A program made the translations under genes and the position numbers. DNA of 64,000 nt, from contig CAVTWD010000009.1 in NCBI GenBank assembly GCA_963738325.1, positions 434,001 through 498,000 on the forward strand, written 5' to 3'. The notes beneath the pieces are model-generated. The model saw only the letters and a list, made by a program, of their open reading frames with translations. It did not search any database and had not been told where the DNA came from. This document shows positions 56,417 through 64,000 of this stretch, piece after piece. Source of the DNA: CAVTWD01 sp963738325 (GTDB taxonomy: Bacteria; Actinomycetota; Acidimicrobiia; Acidimicrobiales; Ilumatobacteraceae). Each line of letters begins with the position of its first letter. Positions within the stretch are counted from its first letter, which is position 1.

Positions 56417-57535
56417 TCACAAAGTCCGGTGCGCGAGCGCGAGTTCATGGTCAAGGCGGACTTCAATGAGGTCCGCGATCTCCTGGTCCCGACGCTCCCC
56501 GGCCTTCAGGTAGCGCACCGCTGCATCGTTTGATGACTGACCCATGCGGGCCTTGACCTCCTTCAGAGAGGCGCCGGCGGTGGCCGCTATCGTGCCAGCG
56601 AAGTGCCGGAGATCATGGAACCGCACGTCGTCGTATACGCCTGCATCCGCCTTCGCCCGGGCCCAGAACGGTGCGAAGTACCGGTTGAGCAATGGGCGTC
56701 CGCGCAGCGAGGTGAAGATCAGCGCGTCTGGCACGTGATCGACGAACCGCTCGAGGTGATCGGCCAGGATGCCGGAGCCCGAGGGTGGCAGGGCGACCGT
56801 TCGGTACGCAGCCGGAGACTTCGGTGGCCCGAGGGTCGGTCCGTTCCCACGGACGAACCCGAGCGCACGCTCGACGACAACTGTGCGCGCGTCGACGCTG
56901 ACGTGTCGGCACGCTAGGCCGGTGAGTTCACCGAAGCGCAGACCTGAGAGGGCAGCCGTCCGCACGAGTGCGCGGAACCGTGGCTCGATGGCGTCAGCAA
57001 GCCGGGCGATCTGGTCCAAGGTCAGATAAGGCCGTTCAATCACGGCCTCGACGCTCGCTCCCCTGAGGTGACAGGGATTCGAGCGCAGCAGGCCGTCGTC
57101 AACCGCTGTGCCAAGAATCGAGCGGAACAGCCGGTAGATCTTCGCGACGGTGTTGGGATGCCGGCCAGAGCGCTGGAGGCTCGCGTGCCAAGCTCGGACG
57201 GCACCCGGATCGATCCGGTTCAGGCTGACGCGGTCGAACCGCTCGAGGATCGGTCGCAGTTGGGACTCGTAGGTCTCGCGGGTGTGGGGGCGGAGGTTGG
57301 CCTTGTGTCCGAGCCACTCGTCGCTGTACGCGCCGAAGGGCACCTCGCCAAGGGCGGGGTCGATGTAGTCGCCACGAGCGAGGTCGGTCTGGACTGAGGC
57401 GAGCCAAGCCAGTGCATCAGTCTTTGTCGGAAACGTGCGTGGGGCGGCGACCTGTTGGCCATCCTCCCAGCGGCGCGCCTGGAAGCGCCCGCTCGGCAGC
57501 TTGCGGATCGTGCCGTACTGACGTCGTCTGCCCAT
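56417..57535 (-). CDS. Tyrosine integrase (second element), intact
   Basis: The 372-residue protein has an arm-binding start (GRRRQYGTIRKLPSGRFQAR RWEDG), a SAM-like domain (LRPHTRETYESQLRPILERF) and the catalytic domain: Arg in AALSGLRFGELTGLACR, RFHDLRHFAGT, ARMGQSSNDAAVRYLKAG with the Tyr. GQ replaces the more usual GH, as in many actinobacterial integrases. It lies between a tRNA-Arg 3' fragment and tRNA-Gly. Confidence 0.93.
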   Translation of the reverse strand: MGRRRQYGTIRKLPSGRFQARRWEDGQQVAAPRTFPTKTDALAWLASVQTDLARGDYIDPALGEVPFGAYSDEWLGHKANLRPHTRETYESQLRPILERFDRVSLNRIDPGAVRAWHASLQRSGRHPNTVAKIYRLFRSILGTAVDDGLLRSNPCHLRGASVEAVIERPYLTLDQIARLADAIEPRFRALVRTAALSGLRFGELTGLACRHVSVDARTVVVERALGFVRGNGPTLGPPKSPAAYRTVALPPSGSGILADHLERFVDHVPDALIFTSLRGRPLLNRYFAPFWARAKADAGVYDDVRFHDLRHFAGTIAATAGASLKEVKARMGQSSNDAAVRYLKAGERRDQEIADLIEVRLDHELALAHRTL

Positions 57536-57662
57536 CGTTACCCACCATGACGCGGTGCTTTAGGCACATAGTAGGCACGGACAACAAGTTCCGGGCGGAC
57601 GATCATGGAGAGCCAACGAGTTCGAAGCCCTGTGAGCTGGTCTTCGGCGTCAGAGATACCGG

Positions 57663-57733
57663 AGCGGGCGACGGGAATCGAACCCGCGTTCTCAGCTTGG
57701 GAAGCTGATGTTCTGCCGCTGAACTACACCCGC
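57663..57733 (-). tRNA. tRNA-Gly(CCC)
   Basis: The minus strand starts GCGGGTGTAGTTCAGCGGC, has anticodon stem TCAGC/GCTGA around TTCCCAA (CCC) and T-loop GGGTTCGATTCCC, and ends CGCCCGC. All stems pair, with a G-C or G-T closing pair. Confidence 0.95.
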
Positions 57734-57781
57734 GTGCGGTTCGACAACCTAGCGCGGTCGTGAGGCTAGGTTCCCCTCGCC

Positions 57782-58353
57782 ATGATCCTGTCCGACCGCT
57801 CGATCAGGGATGCCATCGCCTCGGGCCGGATCGTGATCGACCCGACCGACCTCAGCGCCGTCCAACCATCGTCGGTCGACTTGCGCCTGGGGACGCTCTT
57901 TCGTGTCTTCCGCAACTACACGACCAGTGTGATCGACGTGAAGCTCGACCAGGCCGACCTCACCGAGCTCATCGAGGTGGCCGCGGGTGGAGTCTTCCTC
58001 CTCCATCCGGGCGAGTTCGTCCTCGGCTCGACTGCGGAGCGGGTGACGCTGGGCGACGACCTCGTGGCCCGGCTCGACGGCAAGAGCTCGCTCGGGCGGT
58101 TGGGCCTCCTCATCCACTCGACGGCCGGCTTCATCGACCCGGGGTTCGACGGGCACGTCACCCTGGAGCTGTCGAATGTGGCCAACCTCCCGATCACGCT
58201 CTACCCGGACATGAAGATCGGGCAGGTCTCCTTCATCCAGATGACCACGCCGGCCGACCGTCCCTATGGCTCGTCGGGCACGGGCTCGAAGTACCAGGGG
58301 CAGCGCGGTCCCACCCCTAGCCGCTACTTCGAGAACTTCCGCGCGCCGAGTGA
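57782..58353 (+). CDS. dcd: dCTP deaminase
   Basis: MILSDRSIRDAIASGRIVID, QPSSVDLRLGTLFRVFRN, DGKSSLGRLGLLIHSTAGFI (catalytic Glu region follows in DPGFDGHVTLELSN) and KYQGQRGPTPSRYFENFR are textbook Dcd. The enzyme makes dUTP (and in some actinomycetes dUMP) from dCTP. The expected stop is TGA 58351-58353, reached only if one missing G (CCGAG read as CCGGAG) is restored; as given, the frame runs on to 58915 through unrelated DNA. Confidence 0.9.
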
Positions 58354-58486
58354 GATCCCCGATCAGCCGGTGACGGCGGACCGCCACGCGGCACCTCCAC
58401 GGCGAATCAGGCGGCTAGCCGGGCGGAGCTCGCCCGTTTGCATGACTGATTCGGGAAGGAAGGCATCAGAACCGCGAGGCGCGGCA

Positions 58487-59318
58487 TCAATGCGTCAACG
58501 GCTGCAGCGCGACCGCGAACGGCTCGAGCAACTGCGGCTCGTAGCGCTCGGGCCGGACGATGGCCATGTCGACGCCGGCTTCGGCATACGACGCGGCGAT
58601 GTCGCCGACCTTGGCCGGATCTCGCTCGAAGAGGGACACCGACACCTTGATCGTCGCCGGATCGCGCCCGATCTCGGCGCAACGCTCGGCCAGGATCTCC
58701 CGCTTGCGCTTCAGGTCCTCGACCGTCGACCGGCCGGCGTTCCAATGGTCCGCCCAACGGCGCCACGAGGGGGAGGGTCCGGCGTTCACCGACCCCGCCG
58801 ATCACGAGCGGTGGGTGGGGCGTCTGCACGCCCTTCGGGTCGCAGCGGGCTTCGGCGACGTCGTAGTACTTGCCGTGGAAGGTGGTCGTGGTGTCCGACA
58901 GCAGGCCGTGGATGATCTCGAGTGCCCTCGGCGAAGCGGTCGAAGCGCTCGGTCAAGGTCCCGAGGTGGATCCCGTAGGCGTCGCATTCCTCCTGGTTCC
59001 AGCCCGCCCCGAGACCGAGCTCGAGGCGGCCGCCGAGATCACGTCAAGGGTGGCGGCCATGTTGGCCAGCACCGCCGGATGCCGGTACACCATGCCCGTC
59101 ACCATGCACGCCGACGCGGAGCCGGCGCGACGCCTGGGCCAGGGCCGCCATCGTGATCCACCCCTCGAGGCAGGGACCCGTCGGGTCGGAGAAGATCGGG
59201 TAGAAGTGGTCGAACGTCCAGGCCGATTCGAACACCTCCATGTCGTCGGCCTCCGCCAGAGGGCGAGGACGGCGTCCCATGTCGTGTTCTGCGGAGCGGT
59301 GCTCAAGCCGAAGCGCAT
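58487..59318 (-). pseudogene. LLM-class F420-dependent oxidoreductase, several frameshifts
   Basis: The start MRFGLSTAPQNTTWDAVLAL, then EADDMEVFESAWTFDHFYP, CMVTGMVYRHPAVLANMAAT, QTPHPPLVIGGVGERRT and the end VDMAIVRPERYEPQLLEPFA appear in order over a normal length (about 275 residues) but in at least four frames. All segments are well conserved, which suggests indel errors as much as decay. Family members transfer hydride from F420H2. Confidence 0.75.
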
Positions 59319-59328
59319 GCTGCGAAAG

Positions 59329-59394
59329 CTAGTGCCGTGACCGGTGACTTGAGGCCCGGCGCAACGGGGCGAACGTTGCCGGTCGCGGCACTAG
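59329..59394. repeat. 16-bp inverted repeat upstream of the LLM gene
   Basis: CTAGTGCCGTGACCGG (59329) faces CCGGTCGCGGCACTAG (59379); one mismatch, 34-base spacer. It may be a small mobile repeat or a hairpin; no gene is inside. Confidence 0.6.
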
Positions 59395-59521
59395 TGACCC
59401 GAATGAGCGATTCGTCACACATCTCGGTGGGTCTCCTCACCCGGGTCACCAGGCCGCGGCGCATCTCGCGCGGCCCAGTGGCGCCATACGCCCTCCAACC
59501 GCGTCAGATCACCGTGGGTGG

Positions 59522-61790
59522 TCAGCGCGGGCGGAACTGTGTGGGGCCGGCCAGCTCTTCGGCGCGGCGCGCTTCGCCGCGTTCGATGGCCTCGAGAACG
59601 TGGATGGAGATGTCGGCCACCCGCACCTGGTCCTCCTCGAACCCGGCCGCCTTCACCCCGTCGTCGAGCATGATGTAGCAGAAGGGGCAGGCCGTCGCGA
59701 CGCGAGAAGCGCCGGTCGAGATGGCCTCCTGGGCCCTCTCGTCGTTGACCTTCTTACCGATCGACTCCTCCATCCACATGCGGGCCCCGCCCGCACCGCA
59801 GCACATGCCGCGGGTGCCGTTGCGGCCCATCTCCACGATCACGACGCCCTTCAAGTGCCCGATGACCTTGCGCGGCGCGAGGTACACGTCGTTGTGGCGG
59901 CCGAGATAGCACGAGTCGTGGTAGGTGATGCGCTCCTCGAGCGTCGCCATCGAGAGATCGAGCCGGCCGGTCTCGATCAGCCACTCGAGGAACTGGCTGT
60001 GGTGGATGACTTCGTAACGGCCACCGAGCTGCGGGTACTCGTTCTTCAACGTGTTGAAGCAATGGGGGCACTGGGTGATGATCTTCTGCACGCCCATGCC
60101 ATCGAGCATCTCGATGTTGGGAAGGGCGAGCATCTGGAACAGGTACTCGTTGCCGGAGCGCCGCGCGGGATCACCCGTGCACATCTCCGACGGTCCCAGG
60201 ATGGCGAAGTCGACGCCGGCCCGCTGGAGGAGCTTCGCGGTGGCCTGGCTCACCCGCTTGTTCTTGTCGTCGAAGGAGCCGGCACATCCGACCCAGTAGA
60301 GGTACTCGTGGGCGAGCGGCGAGCCCGGTTCGACCACGGTGACGCCTTCGATCGCCTTGGCCCAGTCGCCCCGCTCGCCCTGGCTCATGCCCCAGGGATT
60401 GCCCTGGTTCTCCATGGCGCGATAGGCGTTGCCGAGCTCGGCCGGGAAGTTGCTCTCCATGAGCGACAGGTAGCGCCGCATGTCGAGGATCTTGTCGAGG
60501 ATCTCGATGTTGACGGGGCAGATCTCGTCGCAGGCCTTGCAGCTCGTGCATGACCACAGCTCCTCGGGCGTGATCCGTTCGAAGAGCGAGTCGGCCGACA
60601 CCGTGATCTCGCGGTCGACGCCGATGGGGGGTGAGACCTTGGGCGTGCCCGTGGCGGCCATCACCTCGCCCGACTTGAGGACGATCTCACGCGGGTCGAG
60701 GGGCTTGCCAGTGGCGTGAGCCGGGCAGACCGAGGTGCACCGGCCACACATCGTGCAGGCATCGGTGTCGAGGAGCTGCTTCCACGTGAAGTCCTCGACG
60801 ACCGAGGCGCCGAAGCTCTCGAGCTCGGTCTCGGTGAGGTTCGGCATCGGCCGCATGGCCCCCTTGGGCCGCGTGCGATTCCGCAGGTACATGTTCAGGG
60901 GCGAGGTGAACATGTGCCGGAGCATGGTGATCGGCAAGACGAGGAGGAACACGAAGAAGGCGACCACGTGGACGACCCAGAGCGTCTGGTGCCAGTCCGC
61001 GAGGGTTCCCTCTGACCAACCGTCGACCAGGGTGGCCAGCGGGTAGCCGATGAAGCTCCACTTCTCGAAGTTGGGGGTGCCCTCGGCGGCGATGCGGAAC
61101 ATCTCCGTGCCGAACCCCGTCACCGCGATGGTGGCGAAGACACCGAGGATGAGCCAGTGCTCGGGGCGGGTCTTGATGCGGATGCGGTACGGGCGCTGCA
61201 CGGCGCGGCGGTACAGCGCCCAGAGCACGCCGACGAGGAACACCAGACCGGCGAGCTCGCCCATGAAGCTGTAGGCCTGGTACACCTGGCCGTTCAGGAA
61301 CTTCAGATCGTCGGGCAGCTGGTGGTCGACCTCGAGGACGGTGGTCACGCCGAGGAGCACCAGGAAGCCGAAGTAGATCATCGAGTGCATGACGCCCGCG
61401 GCCGGGTCGCGCAGGAGCGTCCTCATGGTGGTGGCGTTGCGGAAGTCCTCGATGCGCCGCTTGAAGGTGCGGACGGTGAGGGCGCGAGTGTCGGGACCGC
61501 CGCGCTCCCAGTTCTTCACCCGCTGGGCGAACATCCACGCGCCCACGACGAGCAGCACGGGCGTGACCGTGTAGAACATGACCACGAGCGCGTCCGGGAT
61601 GCCGGAGAACACCCGCCCGCGCGATGCTCTCGTCGCCCTCGTACTTGGTGATCGCGGGCACGATCCCCGAGAGGGCGGTGAACACGGCGAAGGCCACGCC
61701 GATCGCGATGACGAGGTAGTAGGGACGCAGCCTCGCCCGCGGCGTTGCCGCGTCCGAGGTCTCTTCCGTGCTCGTGGCGTGCATCACCAT
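59522..61790 (-). pseudogene. EtfD-like membrane Fe-S oxidoreductase (heterodisulfide-reductase related), one frameshift
   Basis: The N-terminus MVMHATSTEETSDAATPRAR and first membrane helix (YYLVIAIGVAFAVFTAL) are read from 61790; one missing C near 61615 puts the remaining 690 residues in the next frame. These comprise an NarI-like membrane part with five helices, two 4Fe-4S motifs (CTMCGRCTSVCPAHATG, CTSCKACDEICPVN) and two CCG-type domains (CPHCFNTLKNEYP, RGMCCGAGGARMWMEES). The layout matches mycobacterial Rv0338c (EtfD), which passes electrons from ETF to quinone during fatty-acid oxidation. With one base restored it is intact. Confidence 0.88.
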
Positions 61791-61870
61791 GGCGAGGTCA
61801 ACCTAATGGACACCAGGGCCGGCACGGGGAGGCGGCCGAGGGCCTGGGCCGACGAGCGCGTCAGGAGAAC

Positions 61871-62299
61871 TCAGCCGTAGAACTGGCGGTCGAACTCCCG
61901 GACCCGCCCGGCGAGACTGGCCATGAGCTTGTGAGCAAGGGCGGGGACGTCGTCGATCAAGGCCGTGAACGCGCGCTGGTCGATCACGAGCACCGTGAGA
62001 TCGGTGTCGGCCGTGACCGTGGCAGTGCGAGGGCCGTGGTCGAGCAGCGACAACTCGCCCACCATGGCGCCGGGGCCGAGCGTCGTCACCCGCTTGCCGT
62101 TGCGGCGCACCGTCACCGAGCCGTCCACGAGGACGAAGGCCTCGTTGCCCATCTGCCCCTGGTCGGTGAGCTTGTAACCCGACGGCAAGTTCATCTCCGT
62201 CGCCGCCTTGGCGACGCGTTGGAGGTCCTTCGTGGTGCACGCCGAGAACAGCGGCACGTTGCGCAGGTGGTCGAGATATGCGTTCTTGCCTCGGGCCAT
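61871..62299 (-). CDS. Cyclic-nucleotide-binding domain protein
   Basis: The 142-residue protein is one Crp-type cNMP domain: YLDHLRNVPLFSACTTKDLQ, GAMVGELSLLDHGPRTATVT with the phosphate-binding Glu and Arg of the cassette. There is no DNA-binding HTH. It could sense cAMP or act as a regulatory subunit. Start ATG 62299. Confidence 0.9.
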   Translation of the reverse strand: MARGKNAYLDHLRNVPLFSACTTKDLQRVAKAATEMNLPSGYKLTDQGQMGNEAFVLVDGSVTVRRNGKRVTTLGPGAMVGELSLLDHGPRTATVTADTDLTVLVIDQRAFTALIDDVPALAHKLMASLAGRVREFDRQFYG

Positions 62300-62382
62300 G
62301 CGGCGGGATCATACGGGTCGGCTCTCCGCCGTGCGCTGGATCCTCGCGCCGGCAGCCGGCGCCCTTCACCTCGGCTGACCTT

Positions 62383-62407
62383 CATGTTGCCGAAACATGA
62401 GAGAAAC
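62383..62407 (+). promoter_or_regulatory. Palindrome and direct GAAAC repeats before the OmpR-type gene
   Basis: CATGTT-GCCGA-AACATG (62383-62399) overlaps two GAAAC motifs (62392 and 62403), 11 bp apart. An 11-bp repeat period is typical of OmpR-family binding sites. They end 25 bp before the GTG. Confidence 0.5.
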
Positions 62408-62431
62408 CCAACCTCTCTACGGTCACCGTCC

Positions 62432-62992
62432 GTGGACGTCGTGCTCCTGCGGTGGCCCTGGGAGGCCGATGCGCGGTCCCGGCTGGCCCGGGAGGGGCGG
62501 GCTCGCTTGTTGCTGGTGGACGACGCCACCGCGCCTCCCGCGGTCGAGGACCCCCTCGAGGACTGGATCCGCGTGCCGGCGCCCGAGGCCGACGTGCGGG
62601 CCCGACTCGACACACTCTTGGTGCGGTCCGCGCTCCCCGGTGTCCCGGTCCGCCCGCCGACGCTCGACGAGGACGGGGTGGTGCGTCACGCCGGCTCGTG
62701 GGTGTCGGTGCCTCCCGTCGAAGCACGGCTCACCCGGCTCCTGCTCGATCGGTACGGGGCGGTCGTGAGCCGCGACGCGCTGGCCCGGGTGGGGTGGCCC
62801 GACGGCGCCCCGGGTCGGAACGCGCTCGACGTCCACGTGTTGCGGTTGCGGCGTCGCCTCGGTGAGGTGGGGTTGGTCATTCGCACGCTCCGCTCCCGCG
62901 GGTACCTGCTCGAGGCCTCAACACGACCCGGCTTCAACCGCAACGGGTCGTTCCCGCCAGGCCGAGGGACTCCGGTCGAGCGCGTCCCGTAG
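62432..62992 (+). CDS. OmpR-type winged-helix regulator with a degenerate receiver
   Basis: The 186-residue protein has a shortened N-terminal part (VDVVLLRWPWEADARSRLAR, RARLLLVDDATAPPAVEDPL) and a C-terminal winged helix (VSVPPVEARLTRLLLDRYGA VVSRD, NALDVHVLRLRRRLGEVGLV, RTLRSRGYLLE). The receiver lacks a clear phosphorylatable Asp, as in GlnR-like atypical regulators. GTG 62432 or GTG 62441; no clear ribosome site. Confidence 0.8.
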   Translation: MDVVLLRWPWEADARSRLAREGRARLLLVDDATAPPAVEDPLEDWIRVPAPEADVRARLDTLLVRSALPGVPVRPPTLDEDGVVRHAGSWVSVPPVEARLTRLLLDRYGAVVSRDALARVGWPDGAPGRNALDVHVLRLRRRLGEVGLVIRTLRSRGYLLEASTRPGFNRNGSFPPGRGTPVERVP

Positions 62993-63171
62993 GGGCCGGC
63001 GGCCCCGGCGACCACGCTGCGTCCCCGAATGGGTCGTACGACCCTCGACGCTCACTGTGCGAGGTCCGTAGCCTGGCCGTACTCGCCGGAGGTGGTCGGC
63101 ACCGGCACACACCGGACCTCGGAGGAGCCACAGGTGCGCGGAGTCCATCGGAGCGATTGGAGCCGAGCCGG

Positions 63172-64000
63172 ATGACGGTGCTCGTCACCGGCGGTGCCGG
63201 TTACATCGGGTCGCACACGGTGCGAGCCCTGCGCCGCCACGGGCGTGATGTGGTCGTCCTCGACAACCTCAGCAACGGCTACGAGCCGGCCGCGCTCGGG
63301 GCCCCGCTCGTGATCGGTGACGTTGACGACGTCGCCCTCGTGGAGAAGCTCGTGGTCGAGCACGACATCGACGCCTGCGTCCACTTCGCCGCCCTGAAGG
63401 CCGTCGGGGAGTCGATGAAGCAGCCGGCCCGCTACTTCCGCAACAACGTGAGCGGCACCAACGATCTGCTCGATTCGCTCGAGCGCTCGGGCGTCAACCG
63501 GGTCGTGTTCTCCTCCTCGGCCGCCGTCTACGGCACGCCCGAGGTGGTACCAATCGTGGAGACGGCCCCCCTCCACCCCGAGAGCGTCTACGGGCAGACC
63601 AAGCTCATGGTGGAGCAGATCCTCGGCTGGTACGAGGCCGTCCATGGCCTGCACTCGGTCAGCCTCCGCTACTTCAACGCGGCGGGCGCGTCGATGGATG
63701 GCGTGATCGGGGAGGACTTCACGCTCACCCAGAACCTCGTGCCCATGGCGATGAAGGCACTGCTCGGGCGGCGCGACCCGCTGCAGGTCTTCGGCACCGA
63801 CTACCTGACGCGAGACGGCACGGCGGTGCGGGACTACGTCCACGTCGAGGACCTCGCCGAGGCGCACGTGCTCGCCCTCGAGTACCTGGAGGCCGGCGGC
63901 CCCACACAGGCGCTCAACGTGGGCACGGGCGTCGGCTCGACCGTCTTCGAGGTGCTCAACGCCGCCGAGGAGGTGGCCGGGCGTCCGGTACCCCACGAGC
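63172..64000 (+). CDS. galE: UDP-glucose 4-epimerase (3' end beyond window)
   Basis: TVLVTGGAGYIGSHTVRALR is the NAD-binding loop; the catalytic motifs are SSSAAVYGTPE and SVYGQTKLMVEQ (Tyr-x-x-x-Lys). HFAALKAVGESMKQPARYF and RYFNAAGASMDG are GalE-specific. It interconverts UDP-glucose and UDP-galactose for cell-surface sugars. The gene is cut at the window edge after about 276 residues. Start ATG 63172. Confidence 0.95.
   Translation, partial: MTVLVTGGAGYIGSHTVRALRRHGRDVVVLDNLSNGYEPAALGAPLVIGDVDDVALVEKLVVEHDIDACVHFAALKAVGESMKQPARYFRNNVSGTNDLLDSLERSGVNRVVFSSSAAVYGTPEVVPIVETAPLHPESVYGQTKLMVEQILGWYEAVHGLHSVSLRYFNAAGASMDGVIGEDFTLTQNLVPMAMKALLGRRDPLQVFGTDYLTRDGTAVRDYVHVEDLAEAHVLALEYLEAGGPTQALNVGTGVGSTVFEVLNAAEEVAGRPVPHE

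Noticed and set aside
57782..58915. Dcd with a 187-residue C-terminal extension
   Set aside because: The extension is antisense to the LLM oxidoreductase gene; loss of one G before the natural stop explains it.
62993..63007. GGGGCC-GGC-GGCCCC hairpin as a strong terminator
   Set aside because: It follows the regulator stop directly but has no T-run; GC-rich hairpins are common by chance here, so it is not listed as a feature.
1..64000. CRISPR arrays, rRNA genes or retrons
   Set aside because: No regularly spaced direct repeats, rRNA signatures or reverse-transcriptase motifs were seen.

Overview
The window is high-GC DNA from an actinomycete-type bacterium (Actinomycetota). Supporting signs are an Lsr2 nucleoid protein, an F420-dependent Ddn-type nitroreductase and an LLM-class oxidoreductase, a DUF1918 protein, an EtfD-like Fe-S membrane oxidoreductase, GTG starts and ATGA/GTGA gene overlaps. 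An acidimicrobial lineage is possible, but the sequence alone does not settle the class. No rRNA or CRISPR array is visible.

Layout. (1) 1-10.8 kb looks like the end of an integrative element beside tRNA-Arg(ACG). It holds the C-terminal part of a MobF/TraA relaxase broken by a TAG codon, two inverted copies of an IS110-family element (1,142 bp shared), a tandem pair of secreted tripeptidyl-peptidase-like hydrolases (the second frameshifted), and a frameshifted tyrosine integrase. (2) 10.9-24.6 kb is chromosomal. It carries a lytic transglycosylase, tRNA-Ser(GCT) and a stress/dormancy-like cluster: two universal stress proteins, a baeRF protein, a PPOX flavoprotein, a P1B-type ATPase fused to hemerythrin, DUF1918, an APH/AAA fusion resembling mycobacterial Rv2004c, FtsH, an extradiol dioxygenase, a flavodoxin, an adenylate cyclase and an AhpD-like protein. 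Near-identical 19-bp palindromes related to the DosR box precede most of its transcription units, which suggests one hypoxia/redox regulon. (3) 24.7-40.7 kb mixes intact genes (VOC, ArsR-SRPBCC, SCO6745-like, DNA methyltransferase, two hydrolases, ABC exporter, desaturase) with gene rubble (TrxR fusion, SAM methyltransferase, LuxR/AAA regulators, BAAT domain, CoA-ligase tail).

(4) 40.7-51.8 kb is a stack of transposons: IS982, truncated IS1182, remnants of a tyrosine-recombinase/DUF6262 element, a DUF6431-DDE-AAA transposon, and an IS3 element whose orfB is split by a 3.5-kb two-recombinase (Tn554-like) element; the IS3 element also carries a coupled zinc-ribbon gene. (5) 51.8-57.7 kb has Lsr2, a double-HTH protein, a DUF4386 membrane protein, a Ddn-like nitroreductase and a second, intact integrase lying between a tRNA-Arg(CCG) 3' fragment and tRNA-Gly(CCC). 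(6) 57.7-64 kb returns to the chromosome: dcd, an LLM oxidoreductase, EtfD, a cNMP-binding protein, an OmpR-type regulator and galE (cut by the window end).

Caveat: at least fifteen otherwise well-conserved genes contain single-base indels, many in G/C runs. Some apparent pseudogenes may therefore be sequencing or assembly errors; each affected entry says so.
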